Part shown: piece after piece, positions 1 through 6,099 of the stretch
Layout of the letters: the number at the start of each line of letters is the position of its first letter
Numbering within the stretch: position 1 is the stretch's first letter
Assembly: GCA_019056875.1 (NCBI GenBank)
Contig: DXJA01000252.1
Coordinates: forward strand, 1 to 12,836
Source of the DNA: Candidatus Jordarchaeum madagascarense
GTDB lineage: Archaea; Asgardarchaeota; Jordiarchaeia; Jordiarchaeales; Jordiarchaeaceae
Length of the DNA stretch: 12,836 nt
Reading direction: 5' to 3'
Translations under genes and position numbers: made by a program
Notes under the pieces: model-generated
What the model was told of the DNA's origin: nothing
Database searches by the model: none
The model's input: only the letters and a program-made list of their open reading frames with translations

Positions 1-2
1 AA

Positions 3-227
3 GTCTATCACAATGGTAAACTTTACAGCAATGCAAATCGAACATCCTACTCTCCCTTAGCAAAGCCCTTAGCAAAGCATAACTCTCTGGGGATCAACAT
101 TCAGCTTCGATACTTGGGTTTAGGTAGGTCCTTTCCCGACAGATTGGCCACCGCCCCCAACCACATAGCTCTCAAAAAAAGTGAAATACGAGTATTTGCC
201 TTTAAAAACCCGTGCTTTTCAAAATAA
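3..227 (+). CDS. 3' end of an unidentified protein (partial, uncertain)
   Basis: A frame open from the window edge runs 74 codons to a TAA at 225-227. It begins V-Y-H-N-G-K-L-Y-S and ends F-K-N-P-C-F-S-K. No family is recognised. The frame contains a 12-nt tandem duplication (54-78) that is in phase and reads as P-L-A-K repeated, which is compatible with coding. A hairpin plus T-run follows shortly after the stop, as expected at a gene end. The start is outside the window, and a chance open frame of this length cannot be excluded. Confidence 0.35.
   Translation, partial: VYHNGKLYSNANRTSYSPLAKPLAKHNSLGINIQLRYLGLGRSFPDRLATAPNHIALKKSEIRVFAFKNPCFSK
54..78. repeat. 12-nt tandem direct repeat, two copies
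   Basis: CCCTTAGCAAAG occurs at 54-65 and again at 66-77, with one further matching base. The period is a multiple of three, so it adds four residues to the open frame that contains it. It looks like a simple slippage duplication. Confidence 0.7.
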
Positions 228-245
228 AATAAGCCTGATCCTCTT

Positions 246-273
246 GGAAGGATTTAGATCCTTCCCCCTTTTT
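246..273 (+). terminator. Hairpin followed by T-run
   Basis: GGAAGGAT (246-253) pairs perfectly with ATCCTTCC (258-265) across a TTAG loop, and is followed by CCC and five T (269-273). It lies between the stop of the left-edge open frame and the start of the membrane protein gene. It most likely terminates the upstream transcript. Because it ends only 18 nt before the next start codon, an effect on that gene's 5' leader is also possible. Confidence 0.5.
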
Positions 274-291
274 AATGGAGTTGAATGAAAA

Positions 292-969
292 ATGTTTAGA
301 TGGGATAAAATGAGAACAAAAACTCTAGACAGCTTATTGAAAAAAGTTTTGATAACCCTTTTCCTAGTTTCTTTTTCCAGTTTTTGTGTTTTAGTGTATC
401 TCTTCTTTTTTAACCGAGTGAAACTACTCGTGGGCTTGCTCTATCCTTTTCCCGCGGGCTTGTACTATCTTTCTGGTCTAGGGCCACTAACTATGGGATT
501 GTTGCTTTCAATAGACTACACTCCTCTTGGTTTGATTTTGGGAGGCTGGTTAGTAGTTTCTACTAATCCAGTCCTAAGGTTCTTACTGGAATTGCTCCTA
601 CTAGTGCCCTTTACGGTGATTTTTATGTTTGTGCCCCTCGGACTTTTTACATCTCTAGGAAGATACGGTGGTTACGAAAAGTTCGAGGAAACAGTGTATG
701 GGTTCAAATCCAAAATATGGAGTGAAAAAAAGGGGAAACGAACAGTGATCTTTATGATGGTCACTTTCGCGGTAATGTACATGTTAGGGTTATTTATTTT
801 CCTTTCAGGGTTTTACATAATACAACACGTTCAAGCTATAATAATGACATTTGTATTTTTTATTGGAGTCACTGGTTTAATTAACATTCAGTTTGTTACA
901 AGTTATTGGCGAATACGAGACCAAAAATTGCAAGTCAAACAGGATAGCGTCAAACCGAAAAACACCTAG
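292..969 (+). CDS. Six-helix membrane protein of unknown function
   Basis: I do not recognise the family. The 225-residue protein has about six hydrophobic segments, near residues 19-40, 45-65, 67-90, 96-120, 151-174 and 179-202. A charged loop (about 121-150, with a Lys-rich stretch at 145-150) separates the first four from the last two, and the C-terminal tail is basic. No signal-peptide cleavage pattern or catalytic motif is visible. The ATG at 292 is preceded by GGAG at 277-280; an ATG at 285 in another frame stops at once. The gene stands alone, convergent with the deacetylase gene. Another frame after the stop encodes a further hydrophobic stretch, so the C-terminus may be frameshifted (see findings). 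Confidence 0.7.
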   Translation: MFRWDKMRTKTLDSLLKKVLITLFLVSFSSFCVLVYLFFFNRVKLLVGLLYPFPAGLYYLSGLGPLTMGLLLSIDYTPLGLILGGWLVVSTNPVLRFLLELLLLVPFTVIFMFVPLGLFTSLGRYGGYEKFEETVYGFKSKIWSEKKGKRTVIFMMVTFAVMYMLGLFIFLSGFYIIQHVQAIIMTFVFFIGVTGLINIQFVTSYWRIRDQKLQVKQDSVKPKNT

Positions 970-1275
970 CCTTCCTCTCCTTTCTGTAATAATAGCAGTT
1001 TTCGTTACTGTTTGGGTGTATATACTGTTTAAATACTTGCATATTGGGCATTGTTGCTCCATACCCATCGAATGCGGATTTAATTAGCGCAGCACCTCTA
1101 AATCGTCCATGTAACTACATTTATTTCGGAGGTATACTTCCATATTTCTTACAGCTCCAGTGTTTACGAAGAATGCAAAATCTTTAGTGAGACCGGAAGT
1201 GAATTTTTATTAACGCATTAGGCGCTCGGCTAAACGAAAACTTGCAAATAAAATGAGGGTACGGACAGAACGTTT
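970..1275. other. Convergent intergenic region, no supported gene
   Basis: About 300 bases lie between the stop of the membrane protein gene (+) and the stop of the deacetylase gene (-). The only open frame of note is a short one (893-1087, TTG start) overlapping the membrane gene and containing a hydrophobic run. No tRNA, strong hairpin or repeat is visible. There is an imperfect palindrome, GGAGGTATACTTCC, at 1128-1141. Confidence 0.5.
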
Positions 1276-2340
1276 TTAGAGGTATTGCTTTTTTATGTTC
1301 TGGATTTCTTGCGTAACGTCTCTAACTATTTTAGGTATCTTTTCCCCTCCAGAGATTTTGTCAAAATATTTTATTTCTGTGTCTAGTATTGTTGATACCA
1401 CTGCTCCGATGCTTAAAGGTAGGGCTAAGAGGCTGTATCCTCCTTCCAGTATGAAGGCTATTTTCCCTCCGCAGACTTCTTTTCCCAACTGGAGAATTAT
1501 TCGGGTAAGTTGAGCGTAGTCTTCTGCCTGGAGGTTCATGTTCCCTACGGGGTCACTGTAATGTGTGTCAAAGCCGAAGCAAACTACCAGCATTTCAGAT
1601 TTGAAGTCTCGGAGTACATCGGGAAAGATTTGTTCGAAAGCCCAGCGATAAGCATTTCCCCAGGTTCCAAAGGGCAGTGGCACGTTAATATTGTACCCTT
1701 CTCCTTCACCGCTACCGATTTCCTCCAACCATCCCCTCTCTATTGCCTCCATACCGTATTCGTGAAAAGATAAAACTAAAACAGTGGGATCGGTGTAGAA
1801 TATCTGAGAAGTTCCATCGCAGGCATGCGCGTCAAGATCCAGAATAAGGATACGCTTCATGTTCCTCTTTCCTTGTAACCATCTGACAGCCACGGCGCAG
1901 TTGTTAAAATAGCATAATCCTTCACAGTGACCTACTCCGGCATGGTGTCCCGGTGGTCGGATAAGGGCGAAGGCTGTTTCCACACTGCCTTTTTTGACCT
2001 CGTTCACTGCTGTTATGGCTCCGCCGGCTGAAAGGCAGGCCGCCTTAAAGGTGTCCTTAACTACAAAACTAGAAGAACCCACTTCTCCGTAACCTAAACG
2101 GGATAATTCATCAACCACATCAAAAAGATAAGGGCTGTGTACCCGTACAATGTCCTCTCTAATCGCTGGTTTGCAATCAAAACTCTTCACGTTCTGGTTA
2201 TCCAGAATGCCCAAATTGCTCAAGTATTCACGCGTGAGCCTTATGCGATTCGGATTCTCGAACGACTCCATCCAGGGTCTGGTTACCTCGGGAATATGCA
2301 ACTCTTCGAAAGCCCTATGGGAAACCAATCCTAACCTCAT
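1276..2340 (-). CDS. Histone deacetylase / acetylpolyamine amidohydrolase family protein
   Basis: This is a 354-residue member of the arginase/deacetylase-fold family, which hydrolyses acetyl groups from acetyl-lysine or acetylpolyamines with a catalytic zinc. The family pattern is present in order: RPPGHHAG at 128-135 with the paired catalytic His 132 and 133; LDLDAH at 167-172 supplying zinc ligands Asp170 and His172; GFDTH at 256-260 supplying the third ligand Asp258; and the EGGY motif at 299-302 with the oxyanion Tyr302. The length is normal for prokaryotic members. After His172 the sequence is A-C-D-G-T where the usual form is H-G-N/D-G-T. The ATG is preceded by a good TATA box but no clear ribosome binding site, so the transcript may be nearly leaderless. 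The substrate cannot be told from sequence; archaeal chromatin proteins, polyamines and other acetylated proteins or small molecules are all possible. Confidence 0.9.
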   Translation of the reverse strand: MRLGLVSHRAFEELHIPEVTRPWMESFENPNRIRLTREYLSNLGILDNQNVKSFDCKPAIREDIVRVHSPYLFDVVDELSRLGYGEVGSSSFVVKDTFKAACLSAGGAITAVNEVKKGSVETAFALIRPPGHHAGVGHCEGLCYFNNCAVAVRWLQGKRNMKRILILDLDAHACDGTSQIFYTDPTVLVLSFHEYGMEAIERGWLEEIGSGEGEGYNINVPLPFGTWGNAYRWAFEQIFPDVLRDFKSEMLVVCFGFDTHYSDPVGNMNLQAEDYAQLTRIILQLGKEVCGGKIAFILEGGYSLLALPLSIGAVVSTILDTEIKYFDKISGGEKIPKIVRDVTQEIQNIKKQYL

Positions 2341-2356
2341 AATTACTCACTCAGTA

Positions 2357-2367
2357 TTATATAAAAA
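2357..2367 (-). promoter_or_regulatory. TATA box for the deacetylase gene
   Basis: On the minus strand the sequence TTTTTATATAA lies about 17-27 nt upstream of the deacetylase ATG at 2340. That spacing would start transcription at or very near the start codon. Confidence 0.55.
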
Positions 2368-2498
2368 GATAAGAATTACCTGTAACCTAATAAATCTACT
2401 AGTTTTAAAAAATGTTATTGAAGCTAATTTGGAAACAACTAAAGAACAAAAAACAAGAAGAAGGTATTTTAACAAAATTTTATTAGGCTTCTTAGCCA

Positions 2499-3071
2499 TC
2501 ACACCCTTATTTTTTCGGTATTGCTTCTGACTTTGCTTATGAAGGTGTTCAGCCAGTCATTTATTGCAACATCTGCTGCTATTTCACCGCATTTTATTTT
2601 GCCCATTACGTCATCAAGAATCGAACTCTGGCCCTCTAGGGCTCTACCCCTGAGTACTCTCTCTCTATCCTCACCTTCCAAATCCAGTAGGTAAAAGTCG
2701 TGGAGAGCGGATATTCTCCCCCGAAGATTTATTGCAGCAAGCCTTGCAAAATGCTCTTCACTAAGAACCACAAGAACCGCTGTCTTTTCCGTGATTCTCA
2801 TCAAAAAACTGTTCTTATTGTGTATACTATCCCCCTCATACATCTCTGAAATGGGAAACTTGAGATAATAATCAATGCACTCCCTTGGAACATCACCCTT
2901 CAAACCAATAACAGAACTATTAACATCAAGTATCGCTATACCCCGGGAGTTCCCGTTACCCTTATTCCTTTCCACATCATCCATTAATTTTTCCAAAAGC
3001 TGACTCTGTAGCATAATCTCTCTTCCAAATCTTAAATATGCACAATCGTTGTAAGGTTCATCAAGGTGCAC
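2499..3071 (-). CDS. Small Roadblock/LC7-like protein (tentative)
   Basis: This 190-residue protein has no membrane segment or catalytic motif. Residues about 43-127 alternate strands and helices in the way of the Roadblock/LC7 fold: a G-I-A-I-L-D strand, a helix rich in charge, then F-L-M-R-I and A-V-L-V-V-L strands followed by a long helix. Such small proteins act in archaea as partners of small GTPases or as dimer scaffolds. The fold assignment is by eye and uncertain. The only start in frame is a GTG at 3071, preceded on its strand by TTGAGG about 9 nt upstream. The frame upstream stays open for 16 codons without an NTG and looks coding (F-L-R-G-L-E-E-I-I), so the N-terminus may be longer through an ATT start or a small sequence error. 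A residue Met20 start is also possible. It lies downstream of no other minus-strand gene and is divergent from tRNA-Arg(GCG). Confidence 0.55.
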   Translation of the reverse strand: MHLDEPYNDCAYLRFGREIMLQSQLLEKLMDDVERNKGNGNSRGIAILDVNSSVIGLKGDVPRECIDYYLKFPISEMYEGDSIHNKNSFLMRITEKTAVLVVLSEEHFARLAAINLRGRISALHDFYLLDLEGEDRERVLRGRALEGQSSILDDVMGKIKCGEIAADVAINDWLNTFISKVRSNTEKIRV

Positions 3072-3171
3072 AATAATTTCCTCAAGACCTCTTAAAAACT
3101 CCCCCTTTTTTAGAAAAACTCACAAAACCAGAAACAGGCTAAAATTTGAGGTAGCTGGTTAAATACATAAA

Positions 3172-3180
3172 TTTTTATAT
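3172..3180 (+). promoter_or_regulatory. TATA box for tRNA-Arg(GCG)
   Basis: TTTTTATAT ends 31 nt upstream of the first base of the mature tRNA. This is the expected spacing for an archaeal TATA box with a short 5' leader to be removed by RNase P. Confidence 0.55.
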
Positions 3181-3233
3181 CCCCCAAGTACCTAATACGA
3201 TTAGCATTTGTGGGCAACTGGCCTAGTCAGGAT

Positions 3234-3244
3234 AGGTACCTGAA
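3234..3244 (+). other. tRNA intron 1 (D-loop, 11 nt)
   Basis: Central helix CAGG (3228-3231) pairs with CCTG (3239-3242). The bulges are ATA and AAA, each cut after the second base. Only GGTA lies between bulge and helix, so there is no inner stem. Joining restores GGATAGGGCG, the standard D-arm end for this tRNA. Boundaries shifted by one to three bases to the right give the same product. Confidence 0.75.
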
Positions 3245-3253
3245 AGGGCGCAG

Positions 3254-3276
3254 AACCAGAATTAAATGGTGCGCAA
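3254..3276 (+). other. tRNA intron 2 (anticodon stem 29/30, 23 nt)
   Basis: This is a textbook BHB. Central helix GCGC (3248-3251) pairs with GCGC (3271-3274), the bulges are AGA and AAG, and the inner stem is ACCA/TGGT with an 8-nt loop. Excision joins CAG to GC and creates the perfect 5-bp anticodon stem; without it the stem has an A-C mismatch. Confidence 0.9.
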
Positions 3277-3300
3277 GCCTGCGGAGCCTGTGATCGCGGG

Positions 3301-3329
3301 AAACCCATCAACTGTGATGGATTCGCGAG
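3301..3329 (+). other. tRNA intron 3 (53/54, 29 nt)
   Basis: Central helix CGCG (3295-3298) pairs with CGCG (3324-3327), and the bulges are GGA and AGT. The inner stem contains CCATC/GATGG. Excision joins the T-stem strand GCGGG directly to the T-loop TTCAAA. Confidence 0.9.
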
Positions 3330-3335
3330 TTCAAA

Positions 3336-3364
3336 TCCGTTTCAGGAACCCTGAAAGGTGAAAG
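3336..3364 (+). other. tRNA intron 4 (T-loop 59/60, 29 nt)
   Basis: Central helix TTCA (3330-3333, the conserved T-loop bases) pairs with TGAA (3359-3362), and the bulges are AAT and AGT. The inner stem is long: CC, a bulged G, then TTTCAGG pairing with CCTGAAAGG across an AAC loop. Excision completes T-loop TTCAAAT and T-stem strand CCCGT. Confidence 0.9.
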
Positions 3365-3390
3365 TCCCGTGTTGCCCATCATTTTATTTT

Positions 3391-5289
3391 TTACATTTTG
3401 GGGGGTACTTGTATTCCCAGTATTTTTAGTGCGTTTTCTAGGGTTTGCTTTGTTATGTAGACTAGGGCCAGTCTCGCGTTTTTTGTTTCTATGTCTTCTG
3501 CTGCTAGGACGGGTTGGGATTCGTAGAACTTGCTGAATTTTAGGGCGAGTTGGTAGGTGTATTCTGCTAGGATGTGGGGTTTGAATTGTTCGGTTGCCGT
3601 CTTTATTATTTCGGGGAACTGTACTATATGTTGTATTAGGGTTTTTTCTCTTTCGTCGTTTAACTTTTCAGGTTTTATTTTTGGTGTGGGTTTTTTGCCG
3701 AATTTTTCTAGTATGCTTTGGGCTCTTACCGCTGCGTATTGTATGTAGGGTCCAGTTTCGCCGTCAAAGTTTGTTACTTTGTCAAAGTCGAATATTATGG
3801 TTTGCTCTGTGCTAAATTTGATGAGCCAGAATCTAACCGCCCCAACGGCTATTATCTCTGCTAGTTCCCGCTTTTCGAGTTCTGGAATATCTGGTAGGTT
3901 TTTGCTTACTTGTGTATAGGCCCGGATAAGGGTTTGATTAATCACTGCGTCGGCATGGTATCCGACCCAATTTCCTTCTCGTCCTGAAAATCTTTCCTCA
4001 GCGAGTTTTACGTGTTTATAAGATAAGTGGATCGAGTTTTTTGCCTCCTCCTCATAGCCCAGAAGTTTGATGCTTGATTTGAGGGCTTGTTGTAGATATT
4101 CTTGCTCGTATCCTATAACGTTTATTACCTTTTTTGCGTTTGCGAATTCGGTGTTGTCCTTGCTTAGGGTGGGGGCTGTGGTCCATAATTCCTGTTTGTT
4201 GAACTGGGTGTTCCATGGACGGTATTTCATTCTTGTTCTAAGCTTTCCAAATTTCCATAGCTGATAGGCTATGTCGTGAGCTATGTAGGTGGGTATTCCA
4301 TTGGAACGTATTATTACTTTGTCTGGGTTTTTCTTATCTTTGAATTCTTCGAGACGGCTGAATTTAGCTACAAAGCAGCCTTTATACTCGCCTTCTGTTT
4401 CCCACACGAAGTTTTCGGATTTTTCTAGTTTTTTAAGCGTCTCATCCCATATTTTAGACCTTGCGATATCACTTTCCCAAACCAGTAGGTTGTATGGAAT
4501 GTTTGCTCTGGTTGTTGTTTCCAGGTTTGACTCGACACACATCTCAGACAAGTGTCGACTGAAATCCGCGGTCTCGTTTCCTCCCTTCTCCATGTGACGC
4601 ATTACTTCGTCTACTTCCTTCTCTAATTCAGGTTTTTCTTTGAGAAGCTGCGCGGCCCTGGCATAGATAAGCCCATACCAAAAGTCGAGTTTAGTGTCCT
4701 TTTCCCTAGGCACCTCTAAGTGTATATTATTAAGGAACGCCCAGACTAGCACTCCAACCTGTCTTCCCAAATCATCTATGAAATTCTGTATCTCAACTTT
4801 CCATCCACAATTCTTATGCAGGTTTACTACCACATCGCCCAGAATGGCGTTTCTCAGGTGACCGATATGTAAAGGCTTGGTTGGATTAACTGCCGTGTGT
4901 TCAACCAAAACCTTTTCACCATTTCCAAAATTCAATCTCCCATAAGCTCCCCCTTCTGTAAAAACCCTTTTCATAACGGTTTCCGTGAGTTTCAAATCAT
5001 CAAAGTAAAAGTTAATGTAACCCGGGGGTGCAACTTCTATTTTTTGGACGAGAGGTAGTTCTGAAGCCTTTATTTTTTCAACCACTTGTTGTGCGACATC
5101 GATTGGTTTACGTTTGAGACTCTTCGAGATGCGAAAAGCTATTGAAGATGATAAATTGCCTAACTTTGGATCGGGGGGTTGTTCTAGACTTGAACTCACT
5201 TCTTCAGTTGAGACCGCCTTTTCGATTCCCAGTGATTGGAAGGCATTGCATATTGCCTCAATAATTTTTTCTCTTGTTTCTTTGAGCAT
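3391..5289 (-). CDS. argS: Arginyl-tRNA synthetase
   Basis: This cytoplasmic class I synthetase (632 residues, full length) charges tRNA-Arg with arginine using ATP. It needs bound tRNA for amino-acid activation, as known for the family. The N-terminal Add-1 domain (about 1-100) contains the KLGNLSSSIAF stretch and ends near VAPPGYINF (87-95). The Rossmann catalytic domain begins at VNPTKPLHIGHLRNA, with the HIGH signature at 141-144. The KMSK-like loop is degenerate, as in most ArgRS, and is represented by FSGREG (434-439). The C-terminal DALR-type anticodon-binding domain carries FDGETGPYIQYAAVRAQSI (508-526) and the LALKFSKFYES stretch (581-591). The start is ATG, with GGTGGATAGG upstream on its strand. 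It is flanked by tRNA-Arg(CCG) upstream on the same strand and by tRNA-Arg(GCG) convergent at its 3' end. The coding strand is A/C-rich in the 3' half but balanced near the 5' end. Confidence 0.97.
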   Translation of the reverse strand: MLKETREKIIEAICNAFQSLGIEKAVSTEEVSSSLEQPPDPKLGNLSSSIAFRISKSLKRKPIDVAQQVVEKIKASELPLVQKIEVAPPGYINFYFDDLKLTETVMKRVFTEGGAYGRLNFGNGEKVLVEHTAVNPTKPLHIGHLRNAILGDVVVNLHKNCGWKVEIQNFIDDLGRQVGVLVWAFLNNIHLEVPREKDTKLDFWYGLIYARAAQLLKEKPELEKEVDEVMRHMEKGGNETADFSRHLSEMCVESNLETTTRANIPYNLLVWESDIARSKIWDETLKKLEKSENFVWETEGEYKGCFVAKFSRLEEFKDKKNPDKVIIRSNGIPTYIAHDIAYQLWKFGKLRTRMKYRPWNTQFNKQELWTTAPTLSKDNTEFANAKKVINVIGYEQEYLQQALKSSIKLLGYEEEAKNSIHLSYKHVKLAEERFSGREGNWVGYHADAVINQTLIRAYTQVSKNLPDIPELEKRELAEIIAVGAVRFWLIKFSTEQTIIFDFDKVTNFDGETGPYIQYAAVRAQSILEKFGKKPTPKIKPEKLNDEREKTLIQHIVQFPEIIKTATEQFKPHILAEYTYQLALKFSKFYESQPVLAAEDIETKNARLALVYITKQTLENALKILGIQVPPKM

Positions 5290-5424
5290 AAAGCCTATCC
5301 ACCGCTTTCAGAATTCCTATAATACTAAAATTACTCAATTCTCAAATAGAGGATATTCCCCTATGTTTTTATCCATTTTCTAAAATTTTTAGAAAATTTT
5401 TAGAGAGTGGCGGGCTTGAAGGGA

Positions 5425-5453
5425 TCTTCAGAGTACTAAGATTTTAGTACCCT
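5425..5453 (-). other. tRNA-Arg(CCG) intron 2 (T-loop 59/60, 29 nt)
   Basis: Central helix TTCA pairs with TGAA, and the bulges are AAA and GAT. The 9-bp inner stem GGGTACTAA/TTAGTACTC (one G-T pair) closes an AATC loop. It has the same position, length and central helix as intron 4 of tRNA-Arg(GCG). Confidence 0.9.
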
Positions 5454-5475
5454 TTTGAACCCTCGATATCCGGCT

Positions 5476-5495
5476 GTCTCCATCCTTGTTCGATT
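5476..5495 (-). other. tRNA-Arg(CCG) intron 1 (37/38, 20 nt)
   Basis: This is the canonical position after base 37. Central helix CTCC pairs with GGAG, the bulges are GGA and ACA, and a short ATC/GAT inner stem closes a 7-nt loop. Joining gives loop CTCCGGA. Confidence 0.9.
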
Positions 5496-5591
5496 CCGGA
5501 GGCCGGCGCCCTATCCAGCTAGACTACAAGCCCGCTTTTTATTTCAATTCGATTTATGTATGTAGAACTAGGATGTTTTTAGCTATTTTGG

Positions 5592-6095
5592 TTACTCTGT
5601 TAATGGGGTCAGATCAATCCACCATGCTTGTTTTTTCCCGTTGTCCTTGGTGCGCTTGAATTGGATTATTTTTTTTCCAGTTTTTTCTTCTGTTCTAATT
5701 GCTATTTTTTTGATTCGGTTGAGTATTTGTCGCCGTTTAAGGTTTGTTGCTGATTCTAATTCTTTGGTGGTGGCGCCTTCAAACTCTATTAGCTGATTGA
5801 TTATAAGTTTGTCTGTCTCGTCTTCGCATGATTGGTTGAGGAGCTGTTTTAGGTTCTCTTTATCAGATTCTGTATCATTAATTGGTTCTTCTCTTTTGAT
5901 GACTCTTTCAAGTTTTATTACTCTTGATCTTAGTTGGTTGACTTCATTCTTCAAACTTGTTGCTTCATCGTCAGGTTTTTGTCCCAGCTTTTCTATTATG
6001 GCTTCCTTTATAAAGGCGGAACGTTTACCGCGATTAACTTTTTTGTTCAATTCTTCTAAGAGTTGCTCAGGAATTTTTATGGTTAAGACCACCAT
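5592..6095 (-). CDS. Ribbon-helix-helix / winged-helix DNA-binding protein
   Basis: This is a 167-residue predicted transcription regulator. Residues 1-38 (MVVLTIKIPEQLLEELNKKV, then a basic segment and S-A-F-I-K-E-A-I-I-E-K-L) match a CopG/MetJ-type ribbon-helix-helix: one strand, two helices, dimeric. Residues about 45-68 are a heptad-like coiled coil, followed by an acidic linker. Residues about 95-165 look like a winged helix, with the recognition helix around T-N-L-K-R-R-Q-I-L-N-R-I and a terminal strand A-W-W-I-D-L. Two DNA-binding domains in one chain suggest it binds or bridges two sites. The ATG is preceded by a strong GGAGGG. It is the first gene of a minus-strand run leading to tRNA-Arg(CCG) and argS. 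Its target is unknown; the gene context makes nearby tRNA/argS regulation possible but unproven. Confidence 0.75.
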   Translation of the reverse strand: MVVLTIKIPEQLLEELNKKVNRGKRSAFIKEAIIEKLGQKPDDEATSLKNEVNQLRSRVIKLERVIKREEPINDTESDKENLKQLLNQSCEDETDKLIINQLIEFEGATTKELESATNLKRRQILNRIKKIAIRTEEKTGKKIIQFKRTKDNGKKQAWWIDLTPLTE

Positions 6096-6099
6096 TTTG

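Larger units (their letters stand above)
3212..3378 (+). tRNA. tRNA-Arg(GCG) with four BHB introns
   Basis: The 167-nt gene folds into a tRNA only after four introns (3234-3244, 3254-3276, 3301-3329, 3336-3364; 92 nt in total) are removed. The 75-nt product has acceptor stem GGGCAAC/GTTGCCC with discriminator A (3378). The D stem is GCCT/GGGC. The anticodon stem CAGGC/GCCTG is perfect, with loop CTGCGGA giving anticodon GCG (3281-3283) for CGC/CGU codons. The variable segment is TGATC. The T stem is GCGGG/CCCGT with loop TTCAAAT. CCA is not encoded. Three of the four junctions have a clear bulge-helix-bulge with a 4-bp central helix and 3-nt bulges; the D-arm junction is a minimal version. 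The gene converges on argS, with 12 nt between the tRNA end and the argS stop. The T-rich run after 3380 may terminate it. Confidence 0.9.
5411..5533 (-). tRNA. tRNA-Arg(CCG) with two BHB introns
   Basis: Read on the minus strand, the acceptor stem is GGGCTTG/CAAGCCC with discriminator G (5411). The D stem is GTCT/GGGC. The anticodon stem is CCGGC/GCCGG with loop CTCCGGA and anticodon CCG (5499-5497) for CGG. The variable segment is ATATC, and the T stem is GAGGG/CCCTT with loop TTCAAAT. Two introns (20 and 29 nt) must be removed to give a 74-nt tRNA. An extra GC/GC beyond the ends can extend the acceptor helix to 9 bp. CCA is not encoded. A TATA-like CATAAAT lies upstream near 5555. The gene sits between the RHH regulator gene and argS, all on the same strand. 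Confidence 0.92.

Noticed and set aside
3212..3378. Reading this locus as a riboswitch or structured regulatory RNA
   Set aside because: The several hairpins are fully explained as BHB introns, and the exons join to a perfect tRNA-Arg.
5380..5406. A/T repeats (CTAAAATTTTTAG-like) downstream of tRNA-Arg(CCG) as a mobile-element end
   Set aside because: They are simple AT-rich palindromes suited to a tRNA terminator; there is no transposase or target-site duplication.
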